From an uncultured Ruminococcus sp. (GTDB lineage: Bacteria; Bacillota; Clostridia; Oscillospirales; Ruminococcaceae), in contig CAKSJP010000028.1 in the NCBI GenBank assembly GCA_934463425.1, positions 1 to 19,578 on the forward strand: a stretch of 19,578 nucleotides of DNA. Direction: 5' to 3'. Position 1 is the first letter of the stretch; the number at the start of each line of letters is the position of its first letter. The notes under the pieces are model-generated. The model saw only the letters and a program-made list of their open reading frames with translations. It was not told the DNA's origin and searched no databases. This document shows, piece after piece, positions 1 to 6,653 of this stretch. The position numbers and the translations under genes are program-made.

Positions 1-2
1 TC

Positions 3-269
3 CTTCGCGGTCTCGGAATTATGCGTCCGTTCCTCGTTGCAAACATGGTGAACCTTGCGATTCGCCTGTCCGTTGCATTGATCTGTGCACCGCGTTTCGG
101 TATTGCCTTTGTCTGGCTTGCTGTACCAGCTGGTTGGCTTGCGAATTTTTTAATCTCTTATGTGGCTCTCAGGAAATCTTGGCCGACGGATAAAATGATG
201 CCGTCTCAGCAGCTTTCAGTTTGCAAAGCAAATCAACAGAGAGATTGTGGAGGCAGGCATGAAAAGTAA
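3..269 (+). CDS. C-terminal end of a MATE-type multidrug/polysaccharide exporter (5' truncated by window edge)
   Basis: The reading frame is open from the first complete codon, so the gene starts before the window. The visible 88 codons begin with LRGLGIMRP and contain two hydrophobic segments (about residues 11-31 and 33-54 of the fragment) followed by a hydrophilic tail of about 30 residues. A G-M-R-P-F/N-x-x-N-L-x-x-R arrangement ahead of the last two helices resembles the C-terminal end of MATE family Na+ or H+ driven exporters. That assignment rests on family recall from a short fragment, so related flippase families are possible. The next gene begins inside this one (11-bp overlap), which suggests translational coupling. 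No terminator is visible after it. Confidence 0.55.
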   Translation, partial: LRGLGIMRPFLVANMVNLAIRLSVALICAPRFGIAFVWLAVPAGWLANFLISYVALRKSWPTDKMMPSQQLSVCKANQQRDCGGRHEK

Positions 270-609
270 AATCTTATACTGCATCAATTTTATTTGGACA
301 AGCTTCGTTGCGTTTTCGCTTCCGATATGCTTTGGTTTGATTTATCTCAACATAACTGGTCATGCAAAAGGCTATAGCTATGATTTAGGCTCAGAGAAAG
401 ATATTTCTATCATGTTGGGCTGTGTGGAGCTTCTCATTTGGCTTGCCCTTGCCCTGCCCTCAAACATCTATATTTTTCGGAAAACACTGCGTAAAGGCAA
501 AGCATATTTGCTGCTGCCGATCGTATGGTATATAGTTCTTGCTGTAATTTGCCTGATGCTCACATTCGGTGGGTGGTCAGAATATGCAAAAGAAGTATTT
601 CATATATGA
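259..609 (+). CDS. small three-helix membrane protein, function unknown
   Basis: I do not recognise this 116-residue protein. It has three predicted transmembrane segments, at about residues 8-30, 50-68 and 83-104, with basic residues (RKTLRKGK) between the second and third. I chose ATG 259 because GGAGG at 249-253 lies 5 bases upstream. An in-frame GTG at 247 would overlap that ribosome binding site and is less likely. The start lies inside the preceding exporter gene, so the two are probably co-transcribed and translationally coupled. It could be an accessory or simply a downstream passenger of the exporter. No known motif or catalytic residues are visible. Confidence 0.6.
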   Translation: MKSKILYCINFIWTSFVAFSLPICFGLIYLNITGHAKGYSYDLGSEKDISIMLGCVELLIWLALALPSNIYIFRKTLRKGKAYLLLPIVWYIVLAVICLMLTFGGWSEYAKEVFHI

Positions 610-729
610 ATTTTCACTTGTAAAGGAAACACTGCATAAAACCGCTTGATGCATCTGTGCAAAACGCAACAAAACAACACATATTCTATATGCAACCTGA
701 CGAAAGCAAAAAGAAGATTTCTAAATCAC

Positions 730-758
730 TTGACTTTTGCATAGAAATGTGGTATAAT
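730..758 (+). promoter_or_regulatory. sigma-A promoter for cysK
   Basis: TTGACT (730-735) and TATAAT (753-758) are separated by exactly 17 bases. A TG-like extension is absent, but the match to consensus is near perfect. Transcription would start at about 765, giving a leader of about 45 bases before cysK. Confidence 0.85.
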
Positions 759-774
759 TCATATCAAACAGATA

Positions 775-792
775 GGTAATATAGAAGTTACC
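775..792 (+). promoter_or_regulatory. inverted repeat in the cysK leader, possible operator
   Basis: GGTAA (775-779) and TTACC (788-792) form an inverted repeat with an 8-base spacer. It sits just downstream of the predicted transcription start and upstream of the ribosome binding site. A repressor bound here would block cysK transcription. Sulfur genes in Firmicutes are often controlled by Rrf2-family repressors such as CymR, but I cannot show that this matches such a site. Confidence 0.35.
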
Positions 793-809
793 GGAAAGGG
801 AGTCATATC

Positions 810-1736
810 ATGAAAGTTTATCAGAAGATCACAGATCTGATCGGCGGAACACCGCTGCTGGAACTGACAAATCTGGAGGCAAAAGAAGCATTGCCGGCAA
901 AGATTTACGGCAAGGTAGAATATTTCAATCCGGCAGGCAGTGTAAAGGACAGAATCGCAAAGGGCATGATCGACGATGCTGAGGCAAAGGGCCTACTGAA
1001 GCCGGGCAGCGTTATCATCGAACCGACCAGCGGTAATACCGGAATTGGTCTGGCTTCCATTGCGGCTGCCAGAGGCTATCGCCTGATTATCGCAATGCCG
1101 GAGACTATGAGCGTAGAGCGCCGCAATCTGATGAAGGCATACGGCGCAGAGCTGGTGCTGACAGAGGGCGCAAAGGGCATGAGCGGTGCCATTGCCAAGG
1201 CAAAGGAACTGGCTGCGGAGATCCCGAACAGCTTTATTCCGTCACAGTTCACAAACCCGGCAAACCCGGAAGTGCACGAAAAGACCACTGGTGTGGAGAT
1301 CTGGGATGACACAGACGGCACAGTTGATATCTTTGTGGCAGGTGTCGGCACAGGCGGTACGATTACTGGTGTGGGCAGATACCTGAAGTCCAAGAACCCC
1401 AATGTCAAGGTTGTTGCTGTAGAACCGAAGGGCTCTCCGGTGCTGTCTGAGGGTGTTGCCGGTCCGCACAAGATCCAGGGTATCGGCGCAGGCTTCGTGC
1501 CGGAAACACTGGATACCAAGGTGTATGATGAAGTTATTCCGGTTGAAAACGAGGATGCTTTTGCGATCGGCAGAGAGATTGCCAGAACAGAGGGCGTTCT
1601 GGTGGGGATCTCTTCCGGCGCAGCAGTCTGGGCAGCCATCCAGCTGGCAAAGCGTCCGGAAAATAAGGGAAAGACCATTGTGGCATTGCTGCCGGATACC
1701 GGTGAGCGCTATTTGTCCACGCCGATGTTCTCGTAA
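810..1736 (+). CDS. cysK: cysteine synthase A (O-acetylserine sulfhydrylase)
   Basis: This 308-residue protein has the normal length for CysK, a cytosolic PLP enzyme that makes L-cysteine from O-acetylserine and sulfide. Visible landmarks are the PLP-binding lysine K46 in PAGSVKDR, the substrate-binding TSGNTG loop at 73-78, the phosphate-binding GVGTGGT at 178-184, and GISSG with the cofactor-contacting serine near 268. The start at ATG 810 follows an AAAGGGAG ribosome binding site at about 795-802. The gene has its own promoter and terminator and appears monocistronic. A possible operator lies in its leader, consistent with sulfur control. Cystathionine beta-synthase and O-phosphoserine sulfhydrylase are related, but motifs and length fit CysK best. 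Confidence 0.95.
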   Translation: MKVYQKITDLIGGTPLLELTNLEAKEALPAKIYGKVEYFNPAGSVKDRIAKGMIDDAEAKGLLKPGSVIIEPTSGNTGIGLASIAAARGYRLIIAMPETMSVERRNLMKAYGAELVLTEGAKGMSGAIAKAKELAAEIPNSFIPSQFTNPANPEVHEKTTGVEIWDDTDGTVDIFVAGVGTGGTITGVGRYLKSKNPNVKVVAVEPKGSPVLSEGVAGPHKIQGIGAGFVPETLDTKVYDEVIPVENEDAFAIGREIARTEGVLVGISSGAAVWAAIQLAKRPENKGKTIVALLPDTGERYLSTPMFS

Positions 1737-1759
1737 ACAGGACATATTTCAACAAAATG

Positions 1760-1804
1760 AAAGCCATGAGGAACAAAGCAGTTCAGTGTCCTCATGGCTT
1801 TTTT
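1760..1804 (+). terminator. Rho-independent terminator of cysK
   Basis: A 13-bp perfect stem (1760-1772 with 1789-1801) encloses a 16-base loop and runs into six consecutive T (1799-1804). It lies 23 bases after the cysK stop codon. Confidence 0.9.
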
Positions 1805-1820
1805 GCATCCGGATTCTCAT

Positions 1821-1849
1821 TTGCTTTTTCCCATAGAATATGCTATACT
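1821..1849 (+). promoter_or_regulatory. promoter for the comF-led gene run
   Basis: TTGCTT (1821-1826) and TATACT (1844-1849) are spaced by 17 bases. The start point would fall at about 1856, placing the hairpin repeat at 1853-1898 at or very near the 5' end of the transcript. Confidence 0.65.
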
Positions 1850-1852
1850 AAA

Positions 1853-1898
1853 GGCAACACCGCACAAAGTCCACCTGGCGGCTTTGCGCGGTGTTGCC
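1853..1898 (+). repeat. hairpin repeat, copy 1 (GGCAACAC...GTGTTGCC)
   Basis: Arms of 17 bases (1853-1869 and 1882-1898) pair with a single mismatch around a 12-base loop. There is no T-run after it (TAAAAAGGA follows), so it is not an ordinary terminator. A second copy with the same outer arms and the same downstream flank occurs at 13445-13483, also directly ahead of a ribosome binding site. It could stabilise the mRNA 5' end, or be a small dispersed palindromic element. Confidence 0.65.
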
Positions 1899-1931
1899 TA
1901 AAAAGGATTCTTAAGAAACGGAGGAAAACGC

Positions 1932-2663
1932 ATGATCGATGAGATGCCGCGAGGCAGAAAGCTGCAGATGTTTCTGTTGGATCTGCTCTATCCCAACTGC
2001 TGTCCCTGCTGCGGCAAAAAGCTGAAATGGCAGGAATACCTGTGCGACTCCTGTCAGCAGGAGGTGACGGCATATCCGCCGGAGCAGTTTTGTCCCGGAT
2101 GCGGCAAGCCTATCGCGGATTGTTTTTGCGGCGATGGCCTGGCGTATGACCGCGCAGTCGTGCTGTCGGTCTATGCTGGTGCAGGCCGCAGTGGTGTGCT
2201 CTCCATGAAGTCTGGAAAAAGCCTGCATTTCGGACGGTTTTGCGGTGACCAGCTGGGACGGCGCATCGTGGCAGATCCGGTGCTTTCCGGTTATGATCTG
2301 GTGATGCCGGTCCCGATGTCCCGGAGAAAGCTCCGGAAGCGCTGCTGCAATCCTGCGGCGGTTCTGGCAAAGGAGATCGCCGCCGTTACGCGTATCCCGT
2401 ACAAAGGTGATTTGCTCCGGGACAACGGTACCGGAAAGGTGCAGCATACGCTTTCTGCTGCGGCACGCCGGGAGAATACGGCACAATTTTCGGCAAAGCC
2501 GATTTCACTGAAAGGATATCGCATTTTGCTGTGTGATGATGTTCTCACTACGGGCAGTACCATGAATCGCTGTGCAGCACTTTTGAAAGCGCAGGGTGCA
2601 GCAGAGGTGACAGCTGTGGCTGCGACAACAACACAATTGCAAAAAACAAAACCAAACGATTAA
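1932..2663 (+). CDS. ComF-family phosphoribosyltransferase-like protein
   Basis: This 243-residue protein has the two-part ComF layout. The N-terminal part is a cysteine-rich putative zinc-binding module (C23, C24, C26, C27, C38, C41, C54, C57, C64, C66). The C-terminal part is a type I phosphoribosyltransferase fold ending in the PRPP-binding motif ILLCDDVLTTGST at 198-210. In competent bacteria ComF proteins act in the cytosol during DNA uptake and handling of single-stranded DNA. In other Firmicutes the role is less clear, and no other competence gene is visible here. ATG 1932 follows GGAGG (1920-1924) with 7-base spacing. It is followed after 33 bp by the antiporter gene and may be co-transcribed with it. 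Confidence 0.85.
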   Translation: MIDEMPRGRKLQMFLLDLLYPNCCPCCGKKLKWQEYLCDSCQQEVTAYPPEQFCPGCGKPIADCFCGDGLAYDRAVVLSVYAGAGRSGVLSMKSGKSLHFGRFCGDQLGRRIVADPVLSGYDLVMPVPMSRRKLRKRCCNPAAVLAKEIAAVTRIPYKGDLLRDNGTGKVQHTLSAAARRENTAQFSAKPISLKGYRILLCDDVLTTGSTMNRCAALLKAQGAAEVTAVAATTTQLQKTKPND

Positions 2664-2696
2664 CGCCAACAGGAATCACCAGAAAGGAAAACAAAC

Positions 2697-4298
2697 ATGA
2701 ATTTGATTTTATTGCTGCTTTCCCTCGTTATGATCGCATGCATTCTCTGTAATAAGCTGACAAATAAGATCGGCATTCCGGTGCTGCTGGCTTTTCTTGC
2801 AGTAGGCATGCTCTGCGGTGTAGACGGTATTCTGCACATTTCCTTTGACAACTACGCTATGACAGAAACGCTGTGCACCATTGCACTGATTTTTATCATA
2901 TTTTACGGCGGATTCGGTACCAAATGGAGTGCGGCGCGCCCTGTAGCAGGAAAGGCAGTGCTGCTTTCTACACTGGGCGTATTTCTGACTGCTGCCGCTA
3001 TGGGTGCATTTTGCCATTTTGCGTTACATACCGGATGGCTGGAGGGCATGCTGGTAGGCGCGGTGCTCAGTTCTACGGATGCGGCTTCGGTCTTTTCCAT
3101 TCTCCGTTCCAAAAAGCTGAATTTAAAATACGGCACAGCTTCACTTCTGGAGGTCGAGAGCGGCAGTAATGACCCGGTGGCATATCTGATGACCACTATT
3201 CTTTTGGCGATGATGACCTCGGAGATCACGCCTGGGAGAATGCTGTATATGGTCTTTGCACAGATCGTTTATGGCATCGGCATCGGCGCGCTCCTGGCAG
3301 TCTGCACCGTCTTTTTTCTCCGGCGATTCCGGTTTGAAACATCCGGATTTGACACCGTGTTTATGCTTGCAGTGGCAATTTTATCCTATGTGCTCCCGGT
3401 GCTGATCGGCGGAAACGGCTATCTCAGCGCTTATATTGCCGGCATCATTCTGGGAAATGCCAAGATTCCCAATAAGAAAAATCAGGTGCTTTTCTTTGAC
3501 GGCGTAACCAGTCTGATGCAGCTGATGGTGTTCTTTCTGCTGGGACTTTTGTGCACGCCGTCTCGTCTGCCGGGTGTTGTGCTTCCGGCACTTGCTATCG
3601 CGGTGGTGCTGACATTTGTGGCGCGTCCTCTGGTGGTAATGCTGCTGCTGGCACCGTTTCGCTCCAAGCTGCCCCAACAGCTGCTGGTCTCATGGGCGGG
3701 GCTGCGCGGTGCGACTTCGGCGATCTTTGCACTGACTGCCGTGGCGAGCGGCGTGGTGCTGGAGCATGATCTGTTTCATCTGGTATTTTGTGTGGTATTG
3801 TTTTCCATTGCACTGCAGGGAACACTGCTGCCATTGGTTTCCCGAAAGCTGCGGATGATTGACGCATCCGCAGACGTTTTAAAGACGTTTACCGACTATA
3901 CAGAAGAAAAAGAACTGCAGCTGCTGCGGCTGCCGCTGGAACCGGGAAACAGCTGGATCGGTTCTTCGGTCAGTGCCCTGACACTGCCGCCGGACACGCT
4001 CCTTGCGACGATTTTGCGAGGAAGCAGCAATATTGTTCCCAGAGGAGATACGGTGCTTTGTGAGGGTGACGTGGCAGTTCTGGCGGCCGGACACTGCGGC
4101 GAAAAGCTGCAGAACATCCAGCTCAGCGAACTGACCATCACACCGGAGCACGGGTGGAACGGAAAAACACTGGCGGCGCTGAAGCTGCCGGAGAATGAAC
4201 TGGTTGTCCTCATTCGCCGGGGAACTGAAACGGTGATCCCGCAGGGTGACACCCAGGTGCTTGCCGGAGATGTTCTGGTGATGTACGGCAATGTATAG
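2697..4298 (+). CDS. CPA1-type cation (probably K+)/proton antiporter with two C-terminal TrkA_C-like domains
   Basis: The 533-residue protein has about 12 hydrophobic segments over residues 1-385. It carries the CPA signature residues STDAA (D128) and ESGSNDP (N158-D159), where the aspartates carry cations and protons. Residues from about 400 on are hydrophilic and contain two similar beta-rich units, each ending in a G-D-T-x-V/L-x-x-G-D-V-hydrophobic pattern, as in TrkA_C (RCK_C) regulatory domains. This is the plan of the NhaP2/CvrA K+/H+ antiporter group, used for ion and pH homeostasis at the cytoplasmic membrane. Sodium transport cannot be excluded. ATG 2697 is preceded by AAAGGA. The gene lies 18 bp before the next one, probably in the same operon. 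Confidence 0.85.
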   Translation: MNLILLLLSLVMIACILCNKLTNKIGIPVLLAFLAVGMLCGVDGILHISFDNYAMTETLCTIALIFIIFYGGFGTKWSAARPVAGKAVLLSTLGVFLTAAAMGAFCHFALHTGWLEGMLVGAVLSSTDAASVFSILRSKKLNLKYGTASLLEVESGSNDPVAYLMTTILLAMMTSEITPGRMLYMVFAQIVYGIGIGALLAVCTVFFLRRFRFETSGFDTVFMLAVAILSYVLPVLIGGNGYLSAYIAGIILGNAKIPNKKNQVLFFDGVTSLMQLMVFFLLGLLCTPSRLPGVVLPALAIAVVLTFVARPLVVMLLLAPFRSKLPQQLLVSWAGLRGATSAIFALTAVASGVVLEHDLFHLVFCVVLFSIALQGTLLPLVSRKLRMIDASADVLKTFTDYTEEKELQLLRLPLEPGNSWIGSSVSALTLPPDTLLATILRGSSNIVPRGDTVLCEGDVAVLAAGHCGEKLQNIQLSELTITPEHGWNGKTLAALKLPENELVVLIRRGTETVIPQGDTQVLAGDVLVMYGNV

Positions 4299-4316
4299 AA
4301 AGGAATTGGGCAGCAA

Positions 4317-5351
4317 ATGCATACTTGGAAAAACATCAACTGGCTGAAAGCTTTGAAAATTGCAGTCGGTGCGGTGGCGGCGATTCTTCTGGCAGAAGCA
4401 CTCGGACTGCAAAACGCAGCGTCTGCCGGAATCATTACGCTTCTGACTGTGCAAAATACACGTCGGGAGACAGTGAGGAGCAGTGTACGGCGTGTAACCG
4501 GCTTTGCCGTAATGACGCTGCTCTGTGCGGTGGTGTATCGCTTTTGCGGTACTGCGCCGTGGGCATTCGGCATTGTGCTTCTGGCTTTGCTCCTGATCTG
4601 CTATGGGTTTCACATGGATGATGCAGCGCCGGTCAATGCTGTAATGGCGACGCATTATATGCTTGCCGGCGGTGTTACGCTGCCGCTGTTGGGGAATGAG
4701 GCATTGCTCTTAGTGATCGGAAGCGGCATCGGCATGTGCCTGAACTGGTTCATGCCGCAGAATTTGAAAAAGATCCATCAGATGCAGCAGGAACTGGATG
4801 GGGCGATCCAGGGCATTCTGGAGCGAATGTCCGTACGGATTCTGGAAAGTGACCATACCGGATATGGAGACAGCTGCTTTGCGCAGACGGAACAGCTGTC
4901 GGAAGCGCTGCGCCGGGAGATCCAGGTGTTTTTGCAGAACCAGACCTGGCAGGACGATGTCTATTTTATGCGATATACCGAGATGCGCCGGGAGCAGTGC
5001 CGGGTGCTGCAGGTGATCTATCGTCAATTGCTGCGGCTGGATCAGATCCCGTCACAGGCAGAGCCGATATCGGCATTCCTTCGGGAGATCTCCGACCTTT
5101 TTCACGAGGGAAACGACTGCTCTGCATTGCTGGAACAACTGGAACAATTGTTTGAGATGTATCGCCGGGATGTGCTGCCGGAAACACGCGAGGCATTTGA
5201 AAACCGGGCGATCCTTTACAGCATCCTCACAGAGCTGCGTTCGTTTTTGGAGATCAAGCGGCGGTTTTATCTGGCTCTCCCGGAGCAGGAGCGCAAGCAG
5301 GTATTTGAACGCCTGACAGGAGACGCTACTCCGCCGGTACGATCGCGGTGA
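4317..5351 (+). CDS. aromatic acid exporter (ArAE) family membrane protein
   Basis: The 344-residue protein has an N-terminal membrane region (about residues 10-145, five to six helices) and a soluble, mostly alpha-helical C-terminal half. This order matches Gram-positive aromatic acid exporter family proteins of the YqjA/DUF939 type. Typical features are the N-terminal KIAVGAVAAILLAE helix and the GIITLLTVQNTRRET segment. The transported compound cannot be inferred. An AAAGGA site precedes ATG 4317 by 12 bases, a slightly long spacing. Its 3' end overlaps the convergent secreted-protein gene by 26 bp with no terminator between them. Confidence 0.75.
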   Translation: MHTWKNINWLKALKIAVGAVAAILLAEALGLQNAASAGIITLLTVQNTRRETVRSSVRRVTGFAVMTLLCAVVYRFCGTAPWAFGIVLLALLLICYGFHMDDAAPVNAVMATHYMLAGGVTLPLLGNEALLLVIGSGIGMCLNWFMPQNLKKIHQMQQELDGAIQGILERMSVRILESDHTGYGDSCFAQTEQLSEALRREIQVFLQNQTWQDDVYFMRYTEMRREQCRVLQVIYRQLLRLDQIPSQAEPISAFLREISDLFHEGNDCSALLEQLEQLFEMYRRDVLPETREAFENRAILYSILTELRSFLEIKRRFYLALPEQERKQVFERLTGDATPPVRSR

Positions 5352-6144
5352 TATTTCCGGACAGCTCCGGATAGACAGAAACCGTTCCGGCGTTTCTCGC
5401 CTCGCCAGAAAGATTTCCGGTGTCCACAATAAATTCCAGCACATTTGCACCGCTGCCGCAGCTGCGATAGCGGTGCGTTTCGTCTGTGTGCTGGTCTGCC
5501 TTGATATCGCCGACCCGAACGGTAAACACGCTGCCGCTTTCCAGGGTGACGATAAACCGTTCGCCGCAGCCTGCTTCCAGCCAGCCTGTGCCCATTGCAA
5601 CCAGATAATCATTCTCTGTGCGCCGCAGCCCTCTGTCATCTGTCCAGGCGTTTTGCTGCATGGCATACTGTACCGATTCCGTGTCCGTAATGGTGCGATA
5701 GTCCATATACGCTTTGAACCAGGTCTCGTGTTTCCGGAAAAAAGGATCTGCTTTCGGTTGGGATTCCTGCGGTATCGTTGCCTGTGTGCTTGCCGCTGCT
5801 GTTTCGGTTTCTGTGCTGTCTGTCACTGTTGTTTCGGAGGAGAGTGTTGTCGTCGCTGTGGCAATGGGACAAGTTGTTGTTATGGCAGCTGCTGCGGAGA
5901 CGGTTTCGGTTTGAGAAATCCGGGCCTCAGTGGGTGGTACAGAGAGCGCCGGAGCCGTCTCCGCCGGGATGGGAAGTGTCTCTGACGGCAGAACATCCGC
6001 AGCAGCAGAAACCGGAGGGATATGATCTGGTATAGGATGCGTCTGCGGCAAAAGCGTCTCTCCCAGGGCAGGAACCTGCTGGATGGTCCATGTACAGAAA
6101 CACCCTGCAAAAAGGGAAGCAATAATTTTTGAAAGCTGTAGCAT
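5326..6144 (-). CDS. secreted or lipid-anchored protein with Ser/Thr-rich linker and a conserved C-terminal module
   Basis: This 272-residue protein starts with a short signal-like sequence (K6, hydrophobic 7-20). LFAGC at 11-15 could be an imperfect lipobox with C15 as the lipidated residue. Residues of about 30-135 are low-complexity, rich in Thr, Ser, Ala, Pro and Glu, as in linkers of cell-surface proteins. A compact C-terminal module follows, with YRTITDTESVQYAMQ, GTGW and GDIKADQHTD motifs and a final FIVDTGNL strand. I recall similar modules in other secreted Firmicute proteins but cannot name a family or activity. The start is supported by AGGAGG six bases upstream of the ATG at 6144. 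I found no convincing promoter and no terminator. The gene converges on, and overlaps, the exporter gene. Confidence 0.75.
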   Translation of the reverse strand: MLQLSKIIASLFAGCFCTWTIQQVPALGETLLPQTHPIPDHIPPVSAAADVLPSETLPIPAETAPALSVPPTEARISQTETVSAAAAITTTCPIATATTTLSSETTVTDSTETETAAASTQATIPQESQPKADPFFRKHETWFKAYMDYRTITDTESVQYAMQQNAWTDDRGLRRTENDYLVAMGTGWLEAGCGERFIVTLESGSVFTVRVGDIKADQHTDETHRYRSCGSGANVLEFIVDTGNLSGEARNAGTVSVYPELSGNITAIVPAE

Positions 6145-6293
6145 AAAAAACCTCCTGTTTGTCTTTGTCCAAGCCTATGCACCGAAGCATCACTGATATG
6201 CAGATTTGTTTTAAAATTTGTGCAATTTAGCATAAGAAAAGCTGTTTAAAACTGTTTGTTGCTACAAAAATCACAGAACATCACGGAAACCTC

Positions 6294-6322
6294 TTGACAA
6301 ATCCAGAAATCCTGCGTATACT
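6294..6322 (+). promoter_or_regulatory. promoter of the trp operon
   Basis: TTGACA (6294-6299) and TATACT (6317-6322) are separated by 17 bases. Transcription would begin at about 6329, immediately upstream of the T-box leader. Confidence 0.9.
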
Positions 6323-6329
6323 AAAAGCA

Positions 6330-6628
6330 GTTAAATTCCATGAGCAAAAGTAAGTAGCCGGCAAAACGGTAGCACAGAGAGTCAGGGCTGGTGTGATCCT
6401 GATGTATACGCTGTCTGGTGAATGGGTTTGTGAGAAGCGAGGCGAACGGGCTTGTGCCCCAGTAACTGATGCCGCATCTCCTGCGTTATCGGGAGAAGGA
6501 TATATCCGGTAATTTGATACGGCGTATCTGAGAAGAGGGAAATGAGCATATATCATTTCTGAAATTGGGTGGCAACACGTAGACAACAAGTCTGACGTCC
6601 CATGTAAATGGGATATCAGGCTTTTTTT
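6330..6628 (+). promoter_or_regulatory. T-box riboswitch, tryptophan specific (UGG specifier)
   Basis: The leader carries the canonical T-box sequence TGGGTGGCAACACG (6566-6579) just ahead of a terminator. Stem I elements are present: the AGAGAG bulge (6376-6381), the apical GGTG (6390-6393) closed by CAGG/CCTG, and a short helix CAAA/TTTG flanking the specifier loop. The codon in the specifier position is TGG (6423-6425), preceded by GAA and followed by a purine, as is typical. Uncharged tRNA-Trp would bind the specifier and the T-box bulge, stabilise the antiterminator, and allow transcription of trpE-GD-C-F-B-A. The specificity matches the downstream genes. Confidence 0.95.
6589..6628 (+). 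terminator. regulated terminator of the trp T-box
   Basis: A 15-bp stem (6589-6603 with 6608-6622) with two G-U pairs and one mismatch closes a GTAA loop and is followed by seven T. It competes with the antiterminator that contains the T-box sequence. Confidence 0.9.
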
Positions 6629-6653
6629 ATTTGCATAAAGGAGTGAACGCATT

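Noticed and set aside
3879..4655. A 258-codon minus-strand open frame over the antiporter/exporter junction
   Set aside because: It spans two well-supported plus-strand genes and has shadow-like composition (His, Arg, Gln, Cys rich).
6571..6579. GGCAACACG in the trp leader as another copy of the hairpin repeat
   Set aside because: It is part of the conserved T-box sequence; the resemblance to GGCAACACC is coincidental.
6330..6628. Ribosome-mediated attenuation with a Trp-rich leader peptide, or TRAP binding repeats, for the trp operon
   Set aside because: No short frame with consecutive Trp codons and no run of regularly spaced GAG/UAG triplets is apparent, while T-box elements are complete.
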